A program made the translations under genes and the position numbers. DNA of 64,000 bases, from contig NZ_JAHXBF010000018.1 in assembly GCF_020103695.1 (NCBI RefSeq), positions 233,656 through 297,655 of the forward strand, read 5' to 3'. This DNA is from Hyalangium versicolor. GTDB lineage: Bacteria; Myxococcota; Myxococcia; Myxococcales; Myxococcaceae. The first letter of the stretch is position 1; every line of letters begins with the position of its first letter. Positions 53,601 through 60,905 of the stretch are shown here, piece by piece. Under the pieces are notes generated by a model. The model was not told where the DNA came from. It searched no databases and saw nothing but the letters and a program-made list of their open reading frames with translations.

Positions 53601-54334
53601 GGCCGTGGGACTCCAAGGGTCCCTTCAGCGCTCCCCTGGTCGCGCGCGTGGTGGGGATCGGCGCCAGGCCCGCGACGATGACGACGGCGGGCTCCGAAAA
53701 GACGACGTGGCAATTCTCTCCGGGGCTGGTGTCGCAGAACGACCCGAATGTGCTCGTCATTATCGGAACGGGTAACGGCCCCTTCGACATGACTGGCTTC
53801 CCCCTGGGGATCCCGCTGGGCAGCGTCGTGGTGGGCTCCCGGCAGACGTACGGAGGAATCCTCTCCACTCCAGGGTTGATCGACACAGACGCTGTCAACA
53901 GGGATGCGACCAACGCACGCAACCACTTCATCAACACGGTGGGCCATGCCCCCAACACCAACACCAACGTCATCGCGCACAGCGCTGGCAGCGTGGTGGG
54001 CGAGGCGCTCCTCCGCAACTACTCCTCGGGGCATGGCTGGTTCTACGGCACGCCGCGGAAGGGGTGCAGCACGGCGTCGGGCCCCTGCGAGCGGTACTTC
54101 GAGGCCGGTTCCGGTTGGGACATGTACGTACGCAACAACCAGGCGGATCCGGTCGCTGGTATCCTCTATGTTCCGGTGGGAGGGATTTATGCCTCGCTTG
54201 GGGATGCGAGTTCCAAGCCCATCAACCCCAACACCCCGCGGAGTGACCTCGAGGGGTTGGGGGATAGGGCATACCACAACTACAACAACTGGGACATCTG
54301 GAAGGTCGAGCCCGTGCTGCCGCGCGACAAGTAG
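50663..54334 (+). CDS. Large secreted FG-GAP/LGFP-repeat protein with a C-terminal alpha/beta-hydrolase-like domain
   Basis: The 1223-residue protein starts at the ATG with AGAGG six bases upstream (an ATG at 50657 is too close to that site). It has a signal peptide (WWGGVLSLLMAGSA). From about 70-490 there are at least seven FG-GAP/VCBS repeats with DxDGDGRxDL calcium loops. One 70-base unit recurs almost identically 558 bases apart (51248-51317 and 51806-51875). About 510-760 has LGFP-type repeats (GWPLQEE, LGYPTSDAL, GWATSDVL). The C-terminus carries HSAGS with nucleophile Ser1107 in an alpha/beta-hydrolase elbow (VIAHSAGSVVGEALL). Probably a secreted, wall-binding esterase or lipase. Only 160 bases with no feature separate it from the radical SAM gene. 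Confidence 0.83.
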   Translation: MHRERGGNRVLRGVSWWGGVLSLLMAGSAPGKAPTSGQEVARLKPATQSSTSGTGAALLAVTGTPARRMDLNNDGKSDISLWSPNAGHYWQDTSYSLVPQANVASYGFDVFFGFPATASHFREGGSAHYAMVRGDFDADGRGDLVALSSNGAGTWATSIDVNLVDSYTHWTITVPANTPKHMRNGGSAVYRTFAGDFDGDGRDDLATISPNGGGGWASWWSMELSRGSLSFSSVTWASSTPQHMRNGGVAIYKTLSGDFNGDGRTDLLTLSPDAGGGWRDWVSMDLSTGAGFSSTIWLTPTPLRMREGGTSATYESFVGDFNGDGRSDVATLSRDATGSWSNNILVDLSTGSGFVTQWWRATTPLHMRNGGSDSLYNVFVGDFDGDGRSDLATISPNGGGGWASWLAVERSSGTGFISEVWASPTPQHMRNGGANATYLTTVGDFNGDGRTDFATLSPDAGGAWTANLSVDLSQGTTTFNSFFKPALVAGEMHAGGSYADYFVFSDVQARSDLGFEEVCPTYALRRVRTPILHKWNLMGRQRSWLGCPVSDTLPTADGGDQLLFAGGRISAGPGKPAYAVGEPFLSKWLTTCKPGTSACGADGPLGYPTSDALASGNGYTQQTFAGGFIQTSSAGNTFAVTDSIYTAWTRAGGLAVMGWATSDVLTVGGGTAQHFVNGDIANSSFGAFSVKAGALYNRWVQAGGTTGELGFPLGEEQVFPEPEGGRVQSFWGRGRRSVIASSARGTFIVRDNLWLSKGGPRALGWPLQEEATYAGHDEWGAYCLSQPQRTFRQDFMRSTSCYFQDGAPQKDFLPHPLGDVPRDCVKAVNNPYARPETDCFPTYVPPSPPPPPEWGNGHACPVQGLRTLFTYDSHGTPFFGCFGDRVPEDEGGYTTTVYTGGSSGTPAPPQPLHLLNNGAQPMYGTDKDSVNTELQQRVATAPFGENIYLLNVPSMQWYFKTGFYLLKIDSWFDDARPKDWPWDSKGPFSAPLVARVVGIGARPATMTTAGSEKTTWQFSPGLVSQNDPNVLVIIGTGNGPFDMTGFPLGIPLGSVVVGSRQTYGGILSTPGLIDTDAVNRDATNARNHFINTVGHAPNTNTNVIAHSAGSVVGEALLRNYSSGHGWFYGTPRKGCSTASGPCERYFEAGSGWDMYVRNNQADPVAGILYVPVGGIYASLGDASSKPINPNTPRSDLEGLGDRAYHNYNNWDIWKVEPVLPRDK

Positions 54335-54364
54335 CGCTCTGGACGGGTGTTAGGAACGGGAACG

Positions 54365-55282
54365 TCAGGCGTCCTGGCTTTCAAAGTACACTCGAAGAAT
54401 TGGCGTCACCCACTCGATGAAGGCGCGAACGCGCTTCGCCAAGAATCGCCGCTGGGGGTAGACGATCTTGGCGTTGCGGCCCGGCGCGGGGCGGAATTTC
54501 GGCAACACTTCGACCAACTGCCCGCTCTTGAGATACTCGCGAATACCGATTCGAGGGTTCTGACAGATGCCGAGGCCCGCCAGGGCCGCGGCTTTGTACG
54601 CGTCGATGGTCGCGACGGTAATCACACTCTTCATCTTGATCTGACGGCTTCGCTCTCCATCGAAATATTCGAACCCGTCGGGCAGTTCACCCATCACGGT
54701 CGAGTAGTGCACGAGGCGGTGGTTCTTCAAATCATCGAGGTCTTTCGGCCTGCCGTACTTCTTGAGATACGCCGGGCTGGCGGCATTGACGATCGTCACC
54801 TCGCCCCAGTCGAGCTCGACCGCGCTCAGGCCTGGCTCGAGCGGGCCGCCACGAATCGTGCAATCGACGCCCTCCCGAATGAGATCGACCCTTCGGTCGA
54901 CGCCGATGATCTCGACTTCAACCTCGGGGTACATCTCGAAGAACTTCGGGAGCTGGGGAATCACGACGTCTCGTGCCAATGAGCTCGCCATGTCGATTCG
55001 AATCTTGCCCCTGATTGCAGCCGAACGGGTCTGAAACATCGATTCCATCTCTTCGATGTCGCTCAGCACGTCTTTGCAGCGCTCGAAGAACGAGAGGCCA
55101 TCGGGAGTGAGCTCGACCTTGCGCGTGGTGCGATTGAGCAGCTTCGCCTGCACCAACGCTTCGAGCTCTTGAACAGTCGTCGTCGCCGTCGCCCTCGGCA
55201 GGCCGAGTTGTACAGCCGCCTGCGTGAAGCTGCGCAGCTCGGCCACTTTCACGAAAACGCGCATCGCTGCATATCGGTCCAC
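54365..55282 (-). CDS. LysR-family transcriptional regulator
   Basis: The 305-residue protein has a canonical LysR winged HTH at the N-terminus (AELRSFTQAAVQLGLPRATATTTVQELEALV) and a substrate-binding domain in two lobes (IRGKIRIDMASSLARDVVIPQL, AGLGICQNPRIGI). It belongs to the CrgA-like group of short-chain-dehydrogenase-linked regulators. It is divergent from an SDR gene across 96 bases with an inverted repeat, so it most likely regulates that gene in response to a small molecule, and itself. It converges with the FG-GAP protein (30-base gap). Confidence 0.95.
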   Translation of the reverse strand: MDRYAAMRVFVKVAELRSFTQAAVQLGLPRATATTTVQELEALVQAKLLNRTTRKVELTPDGLSFFERCKDVLSDIEEMESMFQTRSAAIRGKIRIDMASSLARDVVIPQLPKFFEMYPEVEVEIIGVDRRVDLIREGVDCTIRGGPLEPGLSAVELDWGEVTIVNAASPAYLKKYGRPKDLDDLKNHRLVHYSTVMGELPDGFEYFDGERSRQIKMKSVITVATIDAYKAAALAGLGICQNPRIGIREYLKSGQLVEVLPKFRPAPGRNAKIVYPQRRFLAKRVRAFIEWVTPILRVYFESQDA

Positions 55283-55301
55283 TCAGGTTCTCCTCTGCGA
55301 T

Positions 55302-55320
55302 TGTTCACCCATGACGAACA
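55302..55320. promoter_or_regulatory. Candidate LysR operator between LysR and SDR genes
   Basis: TGTTC (55302-55306) and GAACA (55316-55320) form a 19-base dyad with a 9-base spacer, the T-N11-A-like shape of LysR sites. It lies centrally in the divergent intergenic space. Confidence 0.5.
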
Positions 55321-55378
55321 CTCAATTCATTTTTGGGTCATTTATCTGCTCCTACGCGCTATTTACCCTTGGCGCATC

Positions 55379-56302
55379 ATGGCTACAACCCACCCGGCGT
55401 ACATCATCACTGGCCCGACATCGGGCATGGGCCGCACCACAGCGCTTGAACTGGCAAAGCACGGCACGGTCGTCTTGGTCGGTCGCGACCGCGCGAAACT
55501 CGACGAACTCCAGAAAACCATCGAGCGCAAGGGTCAGCGCGCGGTGTCCGTGGTCTGCGATCTGTCTGATCTCGACAGCGTGCGACGCGCGGCCGCCGAG
55601 ATTGTGGCACTCAAGTTGCCCATTGCCGGCCTGCTCAACAACGCGGGCATCATGCAGCAGCGACCCACGAAGAACGCACGAGGGTGGGACCTGTCGTTCG
55701 CGACCAACCACCTTGGGCCATTCGTGCTGACCGAAGCGCTCGTGCCGCATCTCGCCGATGGCACGAACGTGCTGTTCGTTGGCTCGGCTGTCGAAGACCC
55801 CGAGCGCAAGCCCGCCGTGGCAGCCGGCTTTCGCGGTGGTCGCTACCTCTCGGCCGAAGCGAGCGCGCGCGGAGAGTGGAAACCAGGAGGCTCGCAGAAG
55901 CCGGGAATGGACGCTTACGCAACGTCGAAGCAAGCCACGATCGTGACGGCCCTGGCGTTCGCTCGAGAGACGCCACGATTGCACTTCAACGCCGTCGAGC
56001 CAGGCTTCAACCCGGCCACCGGTCTCGGTGGTGCCGACGCTGGCGCATTCGTGCGCTTCGTGCAGAAGTTCATCGTGCCGATGCTCGTGCCGCTCCTGAT
56101 GCCGTTCGTGAAGATTCTGACCACCTCGAAACGCGCAGGCCGCGTGCTCAGCCAACTGTTGATGAACACGTCGGGCCAGACCGGCATCTATTTCGATGAA
56201 GGCGGCAAGCCGATGCGCGGCTCACCGCAGCTCCACGACACTCAGTTTCAAGACCGTGTCGTCGCCGAAACCCGTGCGCTCCTCGCGGCACATCGCAAGT
56301 GA
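55379..56302 (+). CDS. Short-chain dehydrogenase/reductase
   Basis: The 307-residue SDR has the cofactor motif TGPTSGMG (11-18), NNAG (87-90), catalytic Ser136, Tyr180 and Lys184 (YATSK). VGRDRAK after strand 2 favours NADP(H). The C-terminal stretch with several Pro-rich hydrophobic turns (VPMLVPLLMPFVKIL) is like retinol-dehydrogenase-type SDRs that handle lipophilic substrates. Start at 55379; longer upstream starts overlap the LysR gene's promoter. Under control of the divergent LysR regulator by position. It converges with the gene at 56338 (35 bases). Confidence 0.95.
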   Translation: MATTHPAYIITGPTSGMGRTTALELAKHGTVVLVGRDRAKLDELQKTIERKGQRAVSVVCDLSDLDSVRRAAAEIVALKLPIAGLLNNAGIMQQRPTKNARGWDLSFATNHLGPFVLTEALVPHLADGTNVLFVGSAVEDPERKPAVAAGFRGGRYLSAEASARGEWKPGGSQKPGMDAYATSKQATIVTALAFARETPRLHFNAVEPGFNPATGLGGADAGAFVRFVQKFIVPMLVPLLMPFVKILTTSKRAGRVLSQLLMNTSGQTGIYFDEGGKPMRGSPQLHDTQFQDRVVAETRALLAAHRK

Positions 56303-56337
56303 ACGAACCAGGGTGACAATATGCGCACGCACTTGTT

Positions 56338-57720
56338 TCAGGGCACATCCATGGCCTTTGGATCCTTCTTCCAGCGAGCAAACTGCTCGGGCGACGGGAA
56401 GCCCTGGGCCCGGTAGCGCACGGGATAATCTCCCTCCATGGGGAGCAGCCGGGCACCCATGTCCCGCTCCACGGCCTCCCAGCGCACCACCGCCACGGGG
56501 GGAGCTTCAGGGCCAAGCTCGGAGTCCATGAAGAAGATCCGGTCGACGCGCGGCAGCAGCGTGTCGACACCCCTGACCCAGACCGCCTGGCTGATGATAT
56601 GGCCCTGCTCATCATCGGCGAGCACGAAGTCGGCGGTGAAGAGGTCCAAACCCAACTGCTCGTGGTGCTGGCGGAGCAGGTCGCGCTGATCGGTGTAGTC
56701 GCGCGCCTGGCTGTAGACCGCCAACTTGCGCATGGCCAGCCATGCCTTGCCGTAGGGCGACGGCAGGAAGGGCCGCCACCCCTGGAGCGTCCGGCGCAGG
56801 GCGTGTCCGTCGAGCGGGCGTGGCGCCTGAAAGGCCTTCTGGGCGAGCTCCGCGGCCCGCAGCAGCCCCTCTTCATCCTCAGAGCCGGTGATGAGCAGCA
56901 GATCCCTTTGGGGCACGAAGACCACGGGATCGCCGCGCACCTTGCAGCGGCGCACCACTTCGTCCAGCAGCATGCGAGACACGTCATGGCTGTCTCGCCA
57001 GCCGGAGGCGCACACGCCGGGAGCCACGGGGATCAGGGGCTCGGAGCTTTGGCTCCGCAGGTTCTCCATGGCGACGCCGAGCGCCTCGTCGAAGGTGATG
57101 CCCCACTCCCGGAACTGCTCCTGCCCCAGGTACTTCATGGCGTCCCCAGTATCGAGAACGATCGCGACGGCGAGCACTTCGCCCAGCGGGCGCCACTCCA
57201 CGGGCCTCGGGAAGGGACTGAGGTTGTTCAAATCGGGGATCTCGAGCAGCGCGAAATAGGCTCGCGGGCGCACCACGGGCACCAGCGATGAGCGCGCCGA
57301 GGTGTAGCTGATGGGAGACCCGGGCGCGCGGCCCAACACCGTGATGCGCTGGAGCGCCCTGTCGCGCTGCTCGGGGGGAGCGGCGCGGTACTCCTCATAG
57401 AGGTTGCCGAGAAAGATCGTCTGGGCTTGTTGGCCCTTGGCGTCGGGGATCTGGATGAGGAAGCGCTCGGGATCGTACGTCAATGGATCCGTGAAGCCCG
57501 CCGCCCGCAGCGTCTCCAGGGCTTTGCGCGCGTATTCATCCTTGTCCTGCTGAAGAGCAGCGGCGCGACCGCCGTCCCCAGGACTGGCTGGGCTGGCTCC
57601 TTGCGTGGGCACGGCGGCGGGCGACGGCTCCTTCCGCACGTCGGCCCACCAAAGCCCGAGAATCAGTGCACCCACGAGGAGCGCCAGGAGACCTCTTGCT
57701 GTTCGATGGCTGCGCATCAT
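56338..57720 (-). CDS. DUF1444 (YtpQ)-like protein with N-terminal membrane anchor
   Basis: The 460-residue protein starts at MM (57720 or 57717; GGGAAGG just upstream). A membrane anchor (GLLALLVGALILGLWW) is followed by a Pro/Ala-rich linker and a domain containing VVFVPQRDLLLITGSEDEEGL, the pattern of the DUF1444/YtpQ family whose function is unknown. The C-terminal half includes DLFTADFVLADDEQGHIISQAVW and a charged end. It is the third gene of a minus-strand set after a nuclease-like lipoprotein and a DUF3396 protein (38-base gap). Its relation to that pair is unclear; it may be a further immunity or accessory factor. Confidence 0.7.
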   Translation of the reverse strand: MMRSHRTARGLLALLVGALILGLWWADVRKEPSPAAVPTQGASPASPGDGGRAAALQQDKDEYARKALETLRAAGFTDPLTYDPERFLIQIPDAKGQQAQTIFLGNLYEEYRAAPPEQRDRALQRITVLGRAPGSPISYTSARSSLVPVVRPRAYFALLEIPDLNNLSPFPRPVEWRPLGEVLAVAIVLDTGDAMKYLGQEQFREWGITFDEALGVAMENLRSQSSEPLIPVAPGVCASGWRDSHDVSRMLLDEVVRRCKVRGDPVVFVPQRDLLLITGSEDEEGLLRAAELAQKAFQAPRPLDGHALRRTLQGWRPFLPSPYGKAWLAMRKLAVYSQARDYTDQRDLLRQHHEQLGLDLFTADFVLADDEQGHIISQAVWVRGVDTLLPRVDRIFFMDSELGPEAPPVAVVRWEAVERDMGARLLPMEGDYPVRYRAQGFPSPEQFARWKKDPKAMDVP

Positions 57721-57757
57721 GCCTTCCCGTTTCTCCTTCGTCTGAGAGGACGCTTCG

Positions 57758-58675
57758 TCAATCCAAGAAGCGGCGGCCCCAGCGGCGTAGTTCCTGGGTG
57801 CTGAGTTCCCCAGGCCTGTATTCACCTGTCAACTCGAAGAGGCAGGGCTCCAGGACCCGAGCCAGTTCGCGGTAGGCCGGCAAGTCCTGCCCTGCCTCGA
57901 GGTCCCCCGCTTCGGGCCACTCGCCCAAGGTCACGAGCGCCCGGCTGTCGTCGAGTTCCTGGACTGTCGCTCCAGGGGAGGAGATCTGCGCTCGCCAAGC
58001 CTCCACGCCTCCCAGCGATTTCAAGACCACCGGACCCAGGAAGTTCAGCCAATGGACGCCATCGATCCGGGTGCCCAGGAGAGAACCCAGGTTCCCAAGC
58101 ATGGGAATATCTATCCCCGGATAGCGAAAGCAGATTTTCTTGATGCTCTGATAGGTTTCCCCAAATAGGAAGCCAGAGTTGAACGACAGGCCGCAGTGGC
58201 CCGAGTCGAATGGCAACAGGGATGCGAGCGTGAGTGCCAATTCACGCACACGGGTTGGCCCATGTGTTTCCAGGTACTCCGTCGGCAACCACAAGGTGAC
58301 AAAGTTGACGGGCCCCGTCCTGAGAATGTCGGGTTCGGGTCTCAGATCTTGGCCTTCATACTCAAAACGGTAACTTTGTTCGGTGGCATCATCGCGCAGG
58401 CGCGCAGAGCCAACCTGAGGCCCGCTCATGTTTCGCCTCACCCATTCCCAGCTAGCGGCATCGAGCGTTTGCGTCTCGTCCTCATAACCAGAATACTGTG
58501 TGAGCGCCTTTGGGCCTACTGCTTCCAGATAGACATCCAGAGCGCGCATGACGGAAGAGGCAATCTCCTCATGAGGGCGGCTCATGTAGAAGCATAAGCT
58601 CAAGCCCACACGAAAACTCACCCACCCATGACCATGCTGGGTGTACGCGCGCAAGCGCGGGTAGCGAGCAGTCAT
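57758..58675 (-). CDS. DUF3396 (type VI immunity family) protein
   Basis: The 305-residue protein matches the DUF3396 family: N-terminal strand-rich region (WVSFRVGLSLCFYMSRPHEEI), DIPMLGNLGSLLGTRIDGVHWLNFLGP in the centre and LARVLEPCLF at the end. The family is annotated as immunity to type VI secretion effectors and usually lies directly downstream of its toxin. Here the preceding gene, three bases away, is a lipoprotein with a nuclease-like C-terminus, so the pair reads as toxin and antidote. No type VI structural genes are nearby. It lacks a signal peptide, so it would protect the cytosol. Confidence 0.82.
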   Translation of the reverse strand: MTARYPRLRAYTQHGHGWVSFRVGLSLCFYMSRPHEEIASSVMRALDVYLEAVGPKALTQYSGYEDETQTLDAASWEWVRRNMSGPQVGSARLRDDATEQSYRFEYEGQDLRPEPDILRTGPVNFVTLWLPTEYLETHGPTRVRELALTLASLLPFDSGHCGLSFNSGFLFGETYQSIKKICFRYPGIDIPMLGNLGSLLGTRIDGVHWLNFLGPVVLKSLGGVEAWRAQISSPGATVQELDDSRALVTLGEWPEAGDLEAGQDLPAYRELARVLEPCLFELTGEYRPGELSTQELRRWGRRFLD

Positions 58676-58678
58676 GAC

Positions 58679-59587
58679 TCAAGGTCCCCCTGTCGGCGAG
58701 ATGGGTTCAGGATCAACTTTCAGAAGATCCTTATAAACTCTATCTTGGTATCTGCCTTGGTAAGGGTGGCCGACTGGATACTTTCGCCAACTGGGCAACC
58801 TGCCACTCTTGCAAGGGAATTTGTAATCAAACACCTTCTGAACAAGGAGTGGGTGACCATCGTGGAGCACGATGTCTGGAACAATGGTCCCCAGCTTCTC
58901 CGCGCTTCGCAGCATGGACTCCTTGGGTGGGTCGATCCACTCTGTGCGCCAATCCTCCGGCTTCTTCGGATCTGGGTTCTTGTTCGCTGGGTCCTTGGGC
59001 ACACGCCGGTACCGAGGGGTCGTAACGAAGCCGCGCGGTTTGAGCTGGCTCAATCTCTCTTCCGCGCACCGTTGGGCTTCGTCGTGCATCTGTAGACCGA
59101 GCCACATGGCCAGGGTCATCTGTTCCCCTCCTGCGCTGGTCACCAAGTGATCGCATTCCGCATCCGTGGGCCGCCTGCCGCCCAGGTGCATGCGCAGCGT
59201 GTCGCCATAGGCCTTGTCCGCGCACGCTTGCAACGCCGCCCGAATGCGCTCGGCCAACGCCTCATCCATGGGAGTTGCTTGCGCATCTCGTGGACCTGGG
59301 GGTGGTTCCTCCTGACTGGGTCGCGATTGGCTCTCCTGCGGATCATCCCCCGCCCAGATGCCCGGCTCCCTGGAGGGAGGGAGAACGCGGCGGTGAGGAC
59401 TGCGCGGCAACGCCTGGGGCTGCTGTCCGGGTTGCCCGGCGACAGGGGCTCCATGGCCAGGGCGGAGAGAAGGAGGCTGCGGCGTAACAGCCAAGCCGCG
59501 CTGGAGTTCCTGCCCTGACGACGCGCACCCGGCGACCAGGAGGAGAAGCAGGAGGAGAGGCACGCATGCCAGTTTAGAGCCGAGCAC
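58679..59587 (-). CDS. Lipoprotein toxin candidate with a PD-(D/E)xK-like nuclease motif
   Basis: The 302-residue protein has a lipobox (LLLLLVAGC) and a long Pro/Arg/Gln-rich linker, then a helical part (ADKAYGDTLRMHLGGRRPTDAEC) and a C-terminal domain. There, PDIVLHDG (Pro237-Asp238) is followed 14 residues later by Asp254-Tyr255-Lys256 (VFDYKFPC), the spacing of a PD-(D/E)xK endonuclease core. Three bases separate it from the DUF3396 immunity-type gene. Start GTG 59587 has AGAGGAGG directly against it, which is atypically close, so the start is uncertain; an ORF continues upstream to 59887 without a signal peptide. Toxin role is inference. Confidence 0.68.
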   Translation of the reverse strand: MLGSKLACVPLLLLLLLVAGCASSGQELQRGLAVTPQPPSLRPGHGAPVAGQPGQQPQALPRSPHRRVLPPSREPGIWAGDDPQESQSRPSQEEPPPGPRDAQATPMDEALAERIRAALQACADKAYGDTLRMHLGGRRPTDAECDHLVTSAGGEQMTLAMWLGLQMHDEAQRCAEERLSQLKPRGFVTTPRYRRVPKDPANKNPDPKKPEDWRTEWIDPPKESMLRSAEKLGTIVPDIVLHDGHPLLVQKVFDYKFPCKSGRLPSWRKYPVGHPYQGRYQDRVYKDLLKVDPEPISPTGGP

Positions 59588-59644
59588 CCTCCTCTTGCTG
59601 CTGGTTTGCTGCTGGAGGGCGTCGGGGGAAAAGCGAAAGCCCTG

Positions 59645-59671
59645 GAGTTTCAGCGGAAGTCCGCGAAACTC
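59645..59671 (-). terminator. Hairpin downstream of the tRNA-Pro fragment
   Basis: Arms GAGTTTC and GCGGA pair with TCCGC and GAAACTC around a two-base loop, with one unpaired base. It lies just past the CCA end of the tRNA fragment, as a tRNA terminator would. There is no strong T-run. Confidence 0.45.
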
Positions 59672-59683
59672 TGCGGCTTTTGA

Positions 59684-59733
59684 TGGTCGGGGAGACAGGA
59701 TTTGAACCCGTGGACACGGGGGCCCCAACCCCG
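59684..59733 (-). other. tRNA-Pro(GGG) 3' half, likely attachment-site copy
   Basis: Read on the minus strand, this 50-base segment is a tRNA from the anticodon stem to the CCA end. It has anticodon stem CGGGG/CCCCG around loop TTGGGGC (anticodon GGG), a five-base variable loop, T-stem ACGGG/CCTGT with loop TTCAAAT, and acceptor strand CTCCCCG followed by A and CCA. No D-arm or 5' acceptor strand (CGGGGAG expected) is found beyond 59733, so the gene is incomplete. Such 3' tRNA copies mark the far end of an integrated phage or island. The missing 5' half would be beyond the element, to the right. Confidence 0.7.
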
Positions 59734-60189
59734 CGACGGCACACGCCTTTCGAGCAATCGCGAGTGAATCCGGGCACTTCGAGTCCACGGGGGAGTCCCC
59801 GCCAGTCCCACCTGGCCGCTGGAATCCCCTCCAGTCTTGGAGACATTTTGGAGACGGAAACAGGGGCGATGCGCTGTCCGTGGTCACTGCCCCAACTCGC
59901 TGCCGCCTGAATCCAACGAGCCCCTCTGCCTGCTGACCGTCCGAGAGGGTGCGGAAAGGTGGGGGATACCAATCGCTGCTTTAGGAACTGAGAGCGGCGG
60001 TTTCCTAACCCTTGAAGGGCCGCTTGGCCCTCGGGTGAGAGCGGCTAAGTTCCCGAGATTACTGAACATCGGCGTTCGTCCGCGTTCACTCAGGGTCGCT
60101 CGATTACGTACCAATTACGTACCCGCCAAAGGCGATTTCGAAACTGGCTCTCAGTTCGGAGGAAGAGGAGGTGGTGACTCCAAAGCCTG
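59734..60189. other. Gene-free gap with phased direct repeats
   Basis: A 456-base stretch with no gene I can support. Reading frames here are short and start inside tRNA-derived sequence. It contains GGAGAC at 59839-59844 and 59850-59855, and ATTACGTACC at 60103-60112 and 60114-60123. Both pairs are spaced by 11 bases, about one helical turn. Confidence 0.5.
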
Positions 60190-60774
60190 TTAGGTCGCGC
60201 TCGCGAACCTCGGTTCGAAGGTGAGGAGCCACTCGGGGACATCATCCGACGGCTGCGGCGGCTGTTTCGCAGGCGCAGCCACCGGATCCTTGAAGAACAG
60301 GTTCCAGGCGACGAACTGAAGGCATTTCGCGAATAGCGGAATCTGGGCCTGCTCCTCCGTGAGGACTCGGAGAAAGCCCGGGATCAGGTACATGTTCCAT
60401 CCGGCGGTGAAGTACTCAGGGTCGTGGACCGAGGCCCAGATGTGCGCCACTTCCCAGCCCACCGCCACCTCGCGATTCTTCCCGTTCATCGAACGGCCAA
60501 TGTACCGGCCGAAGGCAACCCTCGCGGTCGTGTTGTCGCAGACCTTGACCTGCCGCCCCTCCCAGACGGACACCTCGCTCTTCTTCTTGCCCGGATGATG
60601 CGCATTCGATTCACGCACGCAGTCGGGAAGCATGACGGGCGTCCGACGCACCACGCTCGGATGGATGAAGAGCGAGGCGTTCAGGACGATCCGCACGACT
60701 TCGGCGTCCGTCTTCCCTGTTGCCCACTCAAAGACTCGTAGCGGTGACGCCGAGAGGAGTTGCGGAACGTCCAT
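60190..60774 (-). CDS. HNH-like nuclease candidate
   Basis: The 194-residue protein starts at ATG 60774 with GGAGG five bases upstream; MLSLK at 60801 is a poorer alternative. The second half has VGWEVAHIWA (His111), ASVHDPEYFTAGWNMYLIP and LTEEQAQ, the arrangement of a degenerate HNH/restriction-type domain in which HxW precedes an Asn-x-x-hydrophobic-Pro strand. The N-terminal half has no known domain. It lies in the putative integrated element, 131 bases from the DUF4145 gene on the same strand. A defence or self-propagation role would fit, but catalytic residues are not certain. Confidence 0.55.
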   Translation of the reverse strand: MDVPQLLSASPLRVFEWATGKTDAEVVRIVLNASLFIHPSVVRRTPVMLPDCVRESNAHHPGKKKSEVSVWEGRQVKVCDNTTARVAFGRYIGRSMNGKNREVAVGWEVAHIWASVHDPEYFTAGWNMYLIPGFLRVLTEEQAQIPLFAKCLQFVAWNLFFKDPVAAPAKQPPQPSDDVPEWLLTFEPRFASAT

Positions 60775-60905
60775 GATCGCCTCCGATTTGAGGCTCAACA
60801 TTCAGCAATTACTTCATCCGGTCAACCCGCGCTTCGAACTGGGAGAGCCCAGGGAAGAACTGGACATCCCCAGGGGCCAGCTCTTCACCAAACAAGGATG
60901 GCCAG

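Noticed and set aside
59680..59910. Plus-strand ORF with VGETGFEPVDTG
   Set aside because: The peptide is the antisense of the tRNA fragment, a well-known spurious translation.
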